Positions 20,094 to 27,827 of a stretch of 64,000 nucleotides of DNA are shown here, in pieces. The notes under the pieces are model-generated. The model was not told where the DNA came from and ran no database searches. It worked only from the letters and a program-made list of their open reading frames with translations. The translations under genes were made by a program, and so were the position numbers. The number at the start of each line of letters is the position of its first letter. Within the stretch, counting starts at the first letter, position 1. Source of the stretch: JBJSXJ01 sp044235425 (GTDB lineage: Bacteria; Planctomycetota; Planctomycetia; Pirellulales; Pirellulaceae); assembly GCA_044235425.1 (NCBI GenBank), contig JBIIHW010000023.1, positions 1-64,000 of the forward strand. Direction: 5' to 3'.

Positions 20094-20813
20094 ATGAACT
20101 CGGACGATTTCGACGTTGAATCACTGGCTGAATATCTCCACCTCGCCCCGGCGCAAGTCGTACGGATGGCGGAGCGTGGTCATCTGCCCGGCCGTCGGCT
20201 AGCGGGCCAGTGGCGATTTTCCGCCGGTGAAATTCATCACTGGTGGGAAAGCCGCCTGGAAACACTCGACGATCAACAGCTCGCCGCCGCCGAAGGAGTC
20301 TTGAGTCGCGCGTCGCAGTCGAGTGTGGAGGGAGATGAGTTTCCCGGTTCGATCACGGAGCTGTTGCCGCTGGAAGCAATCGCGGTACCACTCGCCGCAC
20401 GCACTCGACAAGCCGTGATTCAAGGCATGGTCGATACCGCTCTGCACACCGGCTGGTTGTGGGATGGTGGAAAACTGGCCGATGCCATTCGCGCTCGCGA
20501 AAACCTGCACTCCACCGCCCTCGATAACGGCGTCGCCCTCCTGCATCCACGCCGCCCCATGTCGACGATCCTCGCACAACCCTTTCTCGCCCTGGGCATC
20601 ACGCATCAAGGAATCCCGTTTGGGCATAACCGGGGTGTGCTTACGGATATCTTCTTCCTGATCTGCTCCACCGACGATCGCACGCATCTGCGAATTCTGG
20701 CGCGGCTGAGTCGCTTGACAAGTGACTTGGTGCTGCTGGCTCGGCTGCGCCAAGCCACCGACGCTCGTGAAGCCCGCGACATACTGGCCGAAGCAGAAGC
20801 GAAATTGGGCTGA
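20094..20813 (+). CDS. ptsN: PTS IIA (PtsN-type) protein with N-terminal DNA-binding-like domain
   Basis: Residues 6-55 (DVESLAEYLHLAPAQVVRMAERGHLPGRRLAGQWRFS split over two helices) form an excisionase/MerR-like helix-turn-helix. Residues 90-239 form a nitrogen-type EIIA domain. The phosphorylation site is expected at His151 in NGVALLHPR, the counterpart of NGIAIPHGK. The partner ENLHSTALDN motif precedes it. A fusion of HTH to EIIA suggests that DNA or protein binding is tuned by the phosphorylation state delivered from PtsI; that is inference. The ATG follows the giant pilin-like gene by ten bases, so it is probably co-transcribed with the pilus block. The next gene starts within ten bases of its stop. 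Confidence 0.85.
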   Translation: MNSDDFDVESLAEYLHLAPAQVVRMAERGHLPGRRLAGQWRFSAGEIHHWWESRLETLDDQQLAAAEGVLSRASQSSVEGDEFPGSITELLPLEAIAVPLAARTRQAVIQGMVDTALHTGWLWDGGKLADAIRARENLHSTALDNGVALLHPRRPMSTILAQPFLALGITHQGIPFGHNRGVLTDIFFLICSTDDRTHLRILARLSRLTSDLVLLARLRQATDAREARDILAEAEAKLG

Positions 20814-20822
20814 GTGGTGACG

Positions 20823-21674
20823 ATGCGAACGCGACAGGTGTGGGTGCTGGGAGACGAGCGGCAGGCGGAATTTGCTGCCGCCACCCATTGGCTCACCGGT
20901 CGCAGTACCGTGCGCTGGCTGGGCACCCGCGAGCAACTGCAGCGGGACTGGGCCGAGTTGTCGACGGGTCCGGCCCCGGACTGGGTCGTGCTGTTAAGTA
21001 GTCATCCGGGAGAATGGCAGGCTCCAGACGTGCTGCAGATTCGCACGCGTTTTCCAGTCGCTCGGCTGGTCGCACTGCTGGGAAGCTGGCAGGAGGGCGA
21101 GCGTCGCAGTGGCCAGCCACTAGCTGGAGTCTGGTCGGTGATGTGGCATCGCTGGTTGCCATTTTTTGACCGCGAGTGGCAGGCCTTGCTGGCAGGTCGT
21201 GCCGGCTGTTTGGCAAGCCCCTCGACGGCGAGTGTGCCGGAGCTGCTGCTGAGCGATCGGTCGGCGGAGTCGGTGGTGGTGCGTCGCGTGGCGGTTTGTG
21301 CGACTCATCCCGTCACTCGCGCGGGGCTCGAGGAGACGCTCCGGCAACTGGGACATGAGGTTTTGGGGGCAGCGGGTGACGCCGACGTAGTGATCTGGGA
21401 CGATCCGGGGTGGTCGCACGATCAGGGCCAGTCGTCGGCCTGGGTGGGGCTGTCGGAGTTGCTGTCGGCGGTGAATCCGCAGGTGGTTCTGGCGCTTGCC
21501 GCGGGCGTGCGCTGGCAGGAGGCTGCGGCGTGGCAGGCTCTGGGTGTTGGCGGCGTGCTGGCCAAACCTTTTTTGCTCAGCGATTTGATCTGGTGGATCG
21601 AGCATCTGGCGCTAGTCGGAGCGGGGCGGGACCCCTTCGTACCCCTCGTCGGCCACGCGCGTTCTCCGGTATAG
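20823..21674 (+). CDS. Unknown protein with two degenerate receiver-like folds
   Basis: I do not recognise a named family. Residues 1-125 read like a Rossmann/receiver fold (RQVWVLGDE; DWVVLLSSHPGEW; ARLVALLGSWQEGE). Residues 150-275 repeat the pattern more clearly: VRRVAVCATHPVTRAGLEETLRQLGHEV, DADVVIWDDPGW, QVVLALAAG and a C-terminal GVGGVLAKPFLLSDLIWWIEHL, where AKPF matches the conserved Lys-Pro of response regulators. The phospho-acceptor Asp position is ambiguous, so phosphorylation is doubtful. A GTG nine bases earlier, directly after the ptsN stop, is an alternative start. The adjacency to the HTH-PtsN gene suggests that the two act together. Confidence 0.6.
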   Translation: MRTRQVWVLGDERQAEFAAATHWLTGRSTVRWLGTREQLQRDWAELSTGPAPDWVVLLSSHPGEWQAPDVLQIRTRFPVARLVALLGSWQEGERRSGQPLAGVWSVMWHRWLPFFDREWQALLAGRAGCLASPSTASVPELLLSDRSAESVVVRRVAVCATHPVTRAGLEETLRQLGHEVLGAAGDADVVIWDDPGWSHDQGQSSAWVGLSELLSAVNPQVVLALAAGVRWQEAAAWQALGVGGVLAKPFLLSDLIWWIEHLALVGAGRDPFVPLVGHARSPV

Positions 21675-21729
21675 TACGAGTTGCGGAAGTGGGGACGATA
21701 ACGCGGTGGCTGGTTTGGGAGAGTGATTC

Positions 21730-23121
21730 GTGGCGCGGAAGTATCAACAACAGGAACCGACGACGCCTCATAAGGGCACCTATGCCTTTGTGAGTCTGGG
21801 CTGTCCCAAAAACACGGTCGACAGCGAACGCATGCTCGGCCTGTTGCAGATTGACGGTTATCGTCTGGTACCGGACCCAGAAGGTGCCGATTTTGTGGTC
21901 GTCAACACCTGTGGTTTTATCGAGCAAGCGCGGGCCGAGTCATTCCAGGCGATCGATCAGATGTTGGATCTGAAGCGGCGTGGAGAAGTGCGCGGCGTGA
22001 TCGTCTCGGGCTGTCTGGCCGAGCGGCAGAAAGAGGATTTACTGCGCGAGCGACCGGAGATTGATAGTTTGGTCGGCGTATTCGCGCGAGACGAAATTAC
22101 TAAAGTGGCGGATCGCTTCGTGGGGCATTTGGACGAACAGCGATCCGTCTTTCAGCCCGCACCGATTCGAGCTCTCTCGGATCAGGATCGCCTGCGCATC
22201 ACGCCTCGACATTTTGCCTATCTGAAAATTTCTGAGGGCTGTCAGCGGCTTTGTACGTTCTGCGCCATTCCCAAGATGCGTGGCAAGCATGCCACGAAGC
22301 CGATGGAAGAGGTGGTGCGCGAAGCGGAGCAGTTGGCGCGCGATGGCGTGCGCGAACTGATCATCGTCGCTCAAGACACCACCTACTACGGCATCGACCT
22401 GTATGGCGAGCCACGACTGGCGGAGCTGCTGCGGCGATTGCACGAGGTACCGGGCATCGATTGGATTCGACTCATGTACTTCTACCCGATGTATGTGACG
22501 GATGAACTGGTCGATGTGATTGCGAGCAGCCCCAAGATTCTCCCGTACCTCGATATGCCGCTCCAACATATCGACGACACGATGCTCCGGCGGATGTCGC
22601 GGCGAGTGAATCGCGCGGAAACCGAAGAGCTTCTTGACCGGCTGCGATCCAAGATCCCGCACCTGGCCATTCGCACGACGTTCATCACCGGTTTTCCGGG
22701 CGAGACGGAAGAGCAGTTTGCAAATCTTGAACGGTTCGTCGAGCAGCAGAAATTTGCTCGTGTCGGTGTCTTCACCTATTCCAGCGAACCGGGCACGCCG
22801 GCTGCAGAGTTCGAGGGGCATTTGGCAGAAGAGGTAAAAGAGGAGCGTCGCGGGCGACTCATGAATGTGCAGCAGGCGGTCGCCTTCGACTGGACTCAGC
22901 GGCAAGTTGGGCGGCAAATCGACGTCATCCTGGATCAGGCGGTTCCCGATGGCCAAAACGTGTGGCTCGGTCGCTCCTGGGCTGATGCACCGGACGTGGA
23001 TGCGGCCGTCTGGGTGACCGGCGGCAATCGCAAATTGGCGGTTGGTCAGATCGTGCCTTGTGAAGTCGTGGCTGTGCAGGACTATGACTTGGTCGGCGTC
23101 GCGGTAGGCAAGCCGAGGTAA
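21730..23121 (+). CDS. rimO: Ribosomal protein uS12 methylthiotransferase RimO
   Basis: Radical SAM enzyme that methylthiolates the conserved Asp of ribosomal protein S12. The N-terminal UPF0004 domain supplies three cysteines (Cys25 in SLGCPKN, Cys61 in NTCGF, and one in SGCLAER). The radical SAM cluster is Cys171, Cys175 and Cys178 in EGCQRLCTFCAIPKMRGK. That phrase and the DTTYYGIDLYG segment separate RimO from MiaB. A TRAM domain ends the protein. The start codon is GTG, and 463 residues is the normal size. The gene heads a tight plus-strand run and is followed six bases later by pgsA. Confidence 0.95.
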   Translation: MARKYQQQEPTTPHKGTYAFVSLGCPKNTVDSERMLGLLQIDGYRLVPDPEGADFVVVNTCGFIEQARAESFQAIDQMLDLKRRGEVRGVIVSGCLAERQKEDLLRERPEIDSLVGVFARDEITKVADRFVGHLDEQRSVFQPAPIRALSDQDRLRITPRHFAYLKISEGCQRLCTFCAIPKMRGKHATKPMEEVVREAEQLARDGVRELIIVAQDTTYYGIDLYGEPRLAELLRRLHEVPGIDWIRLMYFYPMYVTDELVDVIASSPKILPYLDMPLQHIDDTMLRRMSRRVNRAETEELLDRLRSKIPHLAIRTTFITGFPGETEEQFANLERFVEQQKFARVGVFTYSSEPGTPAAEFEGHLAEEVKEERRGRLMNVQQAVAFDWTQRQVGRQIDVILDQAVPDGQNVWLGRSWADAPDVDAAVWVTGGNRKLAVGQIVPCEVVAVQDYDLVGVAVGKPR

Positions 23122-23127
23122 CGTGCC

Positions 23128-23712
23128 ATGAATCAAGCGCTCGCCTCAGACCGCATCCTGAATGTGCCGAATGTCCTGACGACCGTACGACTGGTGCTCT
23201 CCATCGCCGTCTTCGTACTCATCAGCTGCGCTCAATTCATGCCAGCGTTTGTCGTGTTCGTCATCGCCGCCTCCACGGACTGGATTGATGGCTACTGGGC
23301 TCGACGCTTTGGACAAGTGTCGAAGGTGGGGCGAATCTACGATCCGTTTGTCGACAAGATCATCATTTGCGGCACGTTCATTTATCTAGCGGCTGAGAAG
23401 CCGGTATCAGGAATTGCGCCTTGGGTAGCTGTTGTCGTTATGGGACGAGAACTGCTGGTCACCGCACTCCGTTCGGCGATTGAGGCGGCTGGGGGAGATT
23501 TTTCGGCGAGCTGGCCGGCGAAATGGAAAATGCTCTTTCAGTGCATTGCGGCCGGTGCCAGCTTGCTGGTGCTGCATGATCACGCGACGGTGGGCGGCAG
23601 TCCAGAATGGCTCTTGTGGAGTTTACGAGTGGCGGTCTGGTTGGCGGTGATTACCACGGTTTACTCGGGCGTAGGCTATGTTTCGGCAGCCTTTCGCTTC
23701 TTGCGCAGCTAG
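23128..23712 (+). CDS. pgsA: CDP-diacylglycerol-glycerol-3-phosphate 3-phosphatidyltransferase
   Basis: Membrane enzyme of phosphatidylglycerol synthesis. The CDP-alcohol phosphotransferase signature is complete: TDWIDGYWARRFGQVSKVG then RIYDPFVDK, giving D-x2-DG-x2-AR-x8-G-x3-D-x3-D. NVPNVLTTVRLVLS at the N-terminus is typical of PgsA. Four to five hydrophobic segments follow. The length of 194 residues is normal. It is sandwiched between rimO and a CPBP protease with gaps of six and nine bases. Confidence 0.92.
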   Translation: MNQALASDRILNVPNVLTTVRLVLSIAVFVLISCAQFMPAFVVFVIAASTDWIDGYWARRFGQVSKVGRIYDPFVDKIIICGTFIYLAAEKPVSGIAPWVAVVVMGRELLVTALRSAIEAAGGDFSASWPAKWKMLFQCIAAGASLLVLHDHATVGGSPEWLLWSLRVAVWLAVITTVYSGVGYVSAAFRFLRS

Positions 23713-23721
23713 AGGCCCCGC

Positions 23722-24684
23722 ATGTCCGACCCGAGCCTCGAGATGACCGGATCACCGCTGGTGGCTGCGATCGTCCTGGCGCTGTTTAGCTGCAGTGCTT
23801 ATCTCTGGTGGCAGGTGGTGCGTCGCCGTTTCGGCGCCGCGACTGCAGTGGAGGCCGCGACTGCAGTGGAGGCCGAGTCGCTGCCGCAGCGGAAGGTCGC
23901 GCTGTGGGGACTCATCGACCTCCTCTTCATCATGCTGCTACTATCGATGACGTTGGAGGCTGGCGTTAAGTGGCTCAAAGGTCGTGTCGAAATCCCCACC
24001 GCTGTGCCGCTTCACGAATTACCATCCACCGTGGCCAGTCAACTGGTCTGGGTCCAGTCGCTGGCGATGCTGCTGGCCACGTTTGGTGGACTTCTATTCA
24101 TCCACATGCGGACCTTCGCGACCGCAGCAGATCTCGGCTGGTCGCAGCGTAATCGCTGGTCGGATGTGAAGCTGGGAGTGCGCACGTTTCTGCTCTGGAG
24201 CGGTCCCATTCTCAGCCTGCAGATTCTGCTCACCCTGTGGTTTCCTTACCATCATCCCCTGATGGATACGCTGAAGAAGAGTCCGAACTGGTCGGTGCTG
24301 CTGGCGAACGGGTTCGCAGGCGTTGTGGTGGCACCGATTTGTGAAGAGCTGTTAGTTCGGCTGCTTTTGCTGGGATGGCTGGAAAACATCGGCGAACGAG
24401 GACTCCTGGCGCGCGACTGGTTGGTGGGACCCGCGGGAGAACGTCGACTGCTTGTTCACTCGCGGCAATCCTGGCTGCCGATTGTGACTAGTTCCGCCTT
24501 GTTCGCTGCGGCGCATGTTTCTCAAGGTCCGGCTCCGGTTCCGCTCTTTCTCCTCGCCCTCGTCCTGGGTCGACTCTATCAGACGACCGGTCGAGTCTTG
24601 CCAGGGATCGTCGTGCACTTTCTACTGAATGCCTGGTCGTTTGGATTACTGCTGCTGCTGATCATGCTCAAGGGATCAACATGA
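23722..24684 (+). CDS. CPBP-family intramembrane glutamic endopeptidase
   Basis: Polytopic membrane protein of the CPBP (Abi/CAAX-processing) group. The catalytic EExxxR motif is EELLVR starting at Glu208. The second motif FAAAHVSQ (FxxxH) and third motif VHFLLNAWS (HxxxN) follow at normal spacing. Several hydrophobic helices surround them. The cytoplasmic N-terminal loop contains a perfect 18-bp duplication (23836-23853 and 23854-23871), encoding AATAVE twice. Substrate is unknown. Its stop overlaps the ATG of the enolase-superfamily gene by four bases, so the two are translationally coupled. Confidence 0.88.
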   Translation: MSDPSLEMTGSPLVAAIVLALFSCSAYLWWQVVRRRFGAATAVEAATAVEAESLPQRKVALWGLIDLLFIMLLLSMTLEAGVKWLKGRVEIPTAVPLHELPSTVASQLVWVQSLAMLLATFGGLLFIHMRTFATAADLGWSQRNRWSDVKLGVRTFLLWSGPILSLQILLTLWFPYHHPLMDTLKKSPNWSVLLANGFAGVVVAPICEELLVRLLLLGWLENIGERGLLARDWLVGPAGERRLLVHSRQSWLPIVTSSALFAAAHVSQGPAPVPLFLLALVLGRLYQTTGRVLPGIVVHFLLNAWSFGLLLLLIMLKGST

Positions 24685-25796
24685 CCATCGTGGGAATCAC
24701 GGCGGAGCCGATCGCCTGTCAAGTGCGTCGCGAAGTGGCGATTGTCAGTTCGCTGGGAGAGCACGTGGTGGGTAACTATGTGCTGGTGCGGGTGACGAGC
24801 GACACGGGGCAGAGCGGTGTGGGCGAAGCGAGTGTCACGTGTATCTGGAGTGGTGAAACGCAAGCGGGCGTGATCGCGCTGGTTCGTGATACGATTGCGC
24901 CGCTGGTCGTTGGTGCCGATCCGTTCGATGTGGACTGGATCATGCGACGACTGGATCGCGCCATCCATGGCAATTCCTTCGCCAAAGCAGCCGTCGAATG
25001 TGCCCTGCTCGACCTTCAAGGCCGCATCCTGAACGTGCCGCTCTATCAGCTCTTGGGAGGACGGGATCGCACGATCGACGAGGCGGGAAATGAAAGCTCG
25101 CGACGCGGAGTGCGATTGAAGTTTGTGATTGGCAAAGTGGAGCCGCGGGTGGCGGCCGAACGCGCGGCGGCGATGGTCGCTCAAGGCTGGCAAGCCATTA
25201 AAGTCAAAGTTGGCATGGATCCGGTGGCGGACGTGGAACGCTTGCGAGCCGTGCGCGCAGCGATCGGACCTCACGTTTTTTTGTCGGTCGACGCCAATGG
25301 CGGTTACACGGTTGAGCAGGCGATCTGGGTGTCGCCGCGACTCGAAGCACTCGACGTCGCGCTGCTCGAACAACCCACTCGGCGCGGCGATCACGTCGCC
25401 ATGGCGGAGGTGCGACGACGCAGTGGATTGCCGATCATGGCCGATGAAAGTGTCTTCACGCCACTCGATGCCCTCGAGATTCTCCGGCAGCGGTCCGCCG
25501 ATGTGCTCAGTGTCTATCCAGGGAAGCATGGGGGCATTCGAGCCACGCAGGCAATCGTGCGGATGGCAGAGGCGGCGGGAGTGGCATGCACGATCGGCAG
25601 CAACTTAGAGCGAGAAGTGGCCACAGCCGCCATGGCGCACCTGACGGTCGCCACACCGAATCTGCAGTGTGAACGATTTCCTGGCGACTTGATCGGACCA
25701 CTCTACTTCGAACAACCACTTCCGCGCCAGCGGCTGCGCTATGAAGCAGACCGCCTCTGGGTCCCCGAGTCCCCAGGGCTCGGCGTCGAAGTATAA
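24681..25796 (+). CDS. Enolase-superfamily enzyme, muconate-lactonizing / dipeptide-epimerase type
   Basis: TIM-barrel metal enzyme that abstracts an alpha proton from a carboxylate. All expected catalytic residues are visible: Lys174-x-Lys176 (KVKVG), metal ligands Asp204 (DANGGY), Glu230 (EQPT) and Asp255 (ADES), and Lys282 (PGKHGG) on the opposite face. This two-lysine arrangement marks the muconate lactonizing enzyme subgroup and excludes mandelate racemase, which uses a His-Asp dyad. Substrate cannot be read from motifs; dipeptide epimerase, N-succinylamino acid racemase and cycloisomerase remain possible. It is coupled to the CPBP gene by ATGA. Confidence 0.85.
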   Translation: MTIVGITAEPIACQVRREVAIVSSLGEHVVGNYVLVRVTSDTGQSGVGEASVTCIWSGETQAGVIALVRDTIAPLVVGADPFDVDWIMRRLDRAIHGNSFAKAAVECALLDLQGRILNVPLYQLLGGRDRTIDEAGNESSRRGVRLKFVIGKVEPRVAAERAAAMVAQGWQAIKVKVGMDPVADVERLRAVRAAIGPHVFLSVDANGGYTVEQAIWVSPRLEALDVALLEQPTRRGDHVAMAEVRRRSGLPIMADESVFTPLDALEILRQRSADVLSVYPGKHGGIRATQAIVRMAEAAGVACTIGSNLEREVATAAMAHLTVATPNLQCERFPGDLIGPLYFEQPLPRQRLRYEADRLWVPESPGLGVEV

Positions 25797-25826
25797 CGGT
25801 GACTCAGGCACGAGGAGATGACGACC

Positions 25827-26399
25827 ATGGCACGCAGTCCCGATTTGATGTCACGACACGACACCGCACTGCTGGTGATCGATCTACAACGGCGACTCGT
25901 GCCCGTCATGCAGAATCGCGACCGCCTGCTCGGTAATACAGGGAAACTGATTCGTGGCGCGCGACTGCTCGGGCTGCCTGTGCTGGTCACGGAGCAGTAT
26001 CCCCAAGGGCTCGGTGAGACCGTGCCCGAGATTGTTGCGGAATTGGCCGCGGGCCAAGTGCGGTTAGCCAAGCGTGCTTTTAGTTGTGCGGAATTGGGGG
26101 AGCTGTTTGAACCCCTGCGCGCGGCAGGAATATTTCGTATTTTAGTGGCCGGTATCGAGACCCATGTTTGCGTGCAGCAAACCGTGCTCGATCTGATTCA
26201 TCTCGGATTTCGCCTCTATGTAGCTGCCGATGCCGTGTCCGCTCGTCAGCCACTGGATCACGAACTCGCCCTGCGGCGAATCGAATCGAGTGGAGCTACA
26301 CTGACGACCACCGAGGCGGCTTTGTTGGAGTGGTGTGAGAGTTCGGCGGCGGCCGAATTCAAGCAGTTAAGCAGTCTGGTGAAGGAAACCGCTGGATAG
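25827..26399 (+). CDS. Isochorismatase-family cysteine hydrolase
   Basis: Small alpha/beta hydrolase of the isochorismatase-like group. The catalytic triad appears as Asp19 in LVIDLQ, Lys82 in AKRAFS and Cys115 in ETHVCVQQT, with the cis-peptide GIETHVC context. The sequence around Lys82 and the short length (190 residues) resemble the YcaC/MAR-type branch rather than true isochorismatase or nicotinamidase. The start was set at the second ATG because GAGGAG ends nine bases before it but abuts the first ATG. Neighbours are an enolase-superfamily enzyme and a class V aminotransferase, suggesting a small catabolic set. The substrate is unknown. Confidence 0.85.
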   Translation: MARSPDLMSRHDTALLVIDLQRRLVPVMQNRDRLLGNTGKLIRGARLLGLPVLVTEQYPQGLGETVPEIVAELAAGQVRLAKRAFSCAELGELFEPLRAAGIFRILVAGIETHVCVQQTVLDLIHLGFRLYVAADAVSARQPLDHELALRRIESSGATLTTTEAALLEWCESSAAAEFKQLSSLVKETAG

Positions 26400-26424
26400 C
26401 TAATTTTTTCAAAGGATCGATAAC

Positions 26425-27612
26425 ATGACCGTTGTAGGCGCTGAATTGAATCCACCGGTTCGAACCTTAATGGGCCCGGGCCCTAGCGACATCCATCCGC
26501 GCGTTTTGCAGGCGATGGCCAAAGGTACGGTTGGGCACTTAGACCCCTACTATCTGCAGCTCATGGATGAATTGCAGCGCATGCTACGCGGTCTGTTTCG
26601 CACCGAAAATCGGATGACGTTCGCGGTAAGTGCCACGGGATCGGCAGGGATGGAAGCAACGGTCGTGAACCTGATCGAACCCGGCGACTCCATGGTCGTC
26701 TGTGTCAACGGAGTGTTTGGCGCGCGCATGGCCGATGTCGCCGGACGAGCCGGCGCTCAGGTCGTGAAGGTGGAGCGACCATGGGGCGAAGTGTTTACAC
26801 CCGACGATCTGCGCGTCGCACTCGCCGGTCGCCCCAAGGCCGTCGGCATCGTCCTCGCCGAAACCTCGACCGGTGCCTGGCAACCGATTCCCGAGATCGC
26901 ACGCGTGGTGCATGAAGCGGGAGCGCTGCTGTTAGTCGACGCCGTGACCGGGCTTGGTGGAGTACCGGTGGAGGTGGATGCCTGGAACATCGATGCGATT
27001 TATTCGGGGTCGCAGAAGTGCTTAAGTTGCCCGCCCGGACTCGCGCCCGTATCGTTCAACCAGCGGGCCTTGGATGTCATCCTCAGCCGTAAGACGAAGG
27101 TGCAAAGCTGGTATTTGGATGTGTCGATGTTGGCGAGTTACTGGGGACAGGAACGGGTCTATCATCACACGGCACCGATCAACATGACCTATGGCCTCTA
27201 TGAGGCGCTGCGTTTGATTCACGAAGAGGGCTTGGAAAACTGCTTTGCGCGACACATGCGCAACCACCGAGCACTCAAGGCGGGCTTGGCGGCCATCGGC
27301 ATCGGGTATTCAGCCGCCGAGGGGCATCAACTTCCCATGCTCAACGCCATCCATGTGCCGGCGGGTGTTGACGATGCCAAAGTTCGCTCCGGGCTGCTCA
27401 ACCGCTTCAACATTGAAATTGGAGCTGGACTGGGTGCCTACAAGGGGAAGGTGTGGCGAGTGGGCTTGATGGGTTACGGCTCGCGGCCGGCCAATGTGCT
27501 GCTGTTCCTGTCGGCGCTGGAACAGCTGCTGTGCGAGCAGGGTTACGTGTTTACGCCAGGTGCAGGTGTCGCGGCGGCCAACGCTTGTTATCTGCGCGGC
27601 GACCACGGCTAA
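26425..27612 (+). CDS. Class V aminotransferase (alanine-glyoxylate / serine-pyruvate type)
   Basis: PLP-dependent enzyme of fold type I. The N-terminal LMGPGPSDIHPRVLQAM is characteristic of alanine-glyoxylate aminotransferases. The sequence SATGSAGMEATVVNL binds the cofactor phosphate, AETSTGA and VDAVTGLGGVPVEVD line the ring, and the Schiff-base lysine is Lys198 in SGSQKCLSCPPG. The closing segments KGKVWRVGLMGYGSRPANV and LLFLSALEQ are also as expected. The length is 395 residues. It ends the plus-strand run that begins at rimO. A role in glyoxylate or serine metabolism is likely by family, but the partner substrates are not shown by the sequence. Confidence 0.9.
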   Translation: MTVVGAELNPPVRTLMGPGPSDIHPRVLQAMAKGTVGHLDPYYLQLMDELQRMLRGLFRTENRMTFAVSATGSAGMEATVVNLIEPGDSMVVCVNGVFGARMADVAGRAGAQVVKVERPWGEVFTPDDLRVALAGRPKAVGIVLAETSTGAWQPIPEIARVVHEAGALLLVDAVTGLGGVPVEVDAWNIDAIYSGSQKCLSCPPGLAPVSFNQRALDVILSRKTKVQSWYLDVSMLASYWGQERVYHHTAPINMTYGLYEALRLIHEEGLENCFARHMRNHRALKAGLAAIGIGYSAAEGHQLPMLNAIHVPAGVDDAKVRSGLLNRFNIEIGAGLGAYKGKVWRVGLMGYGSRPANVLLFLSALEQLLCEQGYVFTPGAGVAAANACYLRGDHG

Positions 27613-27827
27613 TCGTGGCCGTGAGCTGGAACGGCGTAGAGGTCTCGGGGGACGACTGGAAAAGCTTGCGCTTGAGTTAAAATCCACCCGTTTACCCAAT
27701 TTTCACGATTTCTTAATCGTCGACTGTAGCGATTGTGACGATAAGGAGAGCTGTCAGGCGGCGGTTTTAAGGCTTCACGTAGAAATCCGACCGTGCCCGC
27801 TCGTTTCTTCCTATCGAATCCAGGCGC

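Noticed and set aside
22039..23136. Minus-strand open frame of 365 codons
   Set aside because: Antisense to rimO, which has intact radical SAM motifs; no family resemblance.
24579..25529. Minus-strand open frame of 316 codons
   Set aside because: Antisense to the enolase-superfamily gene with all catalytic residues in place.
27603..27622. Short palindrome CCACGGCTAATCGTGG at the end of the aminotransferase gene
   Set aside because: Five-base stem without a T-run; not convincing as a terminator.
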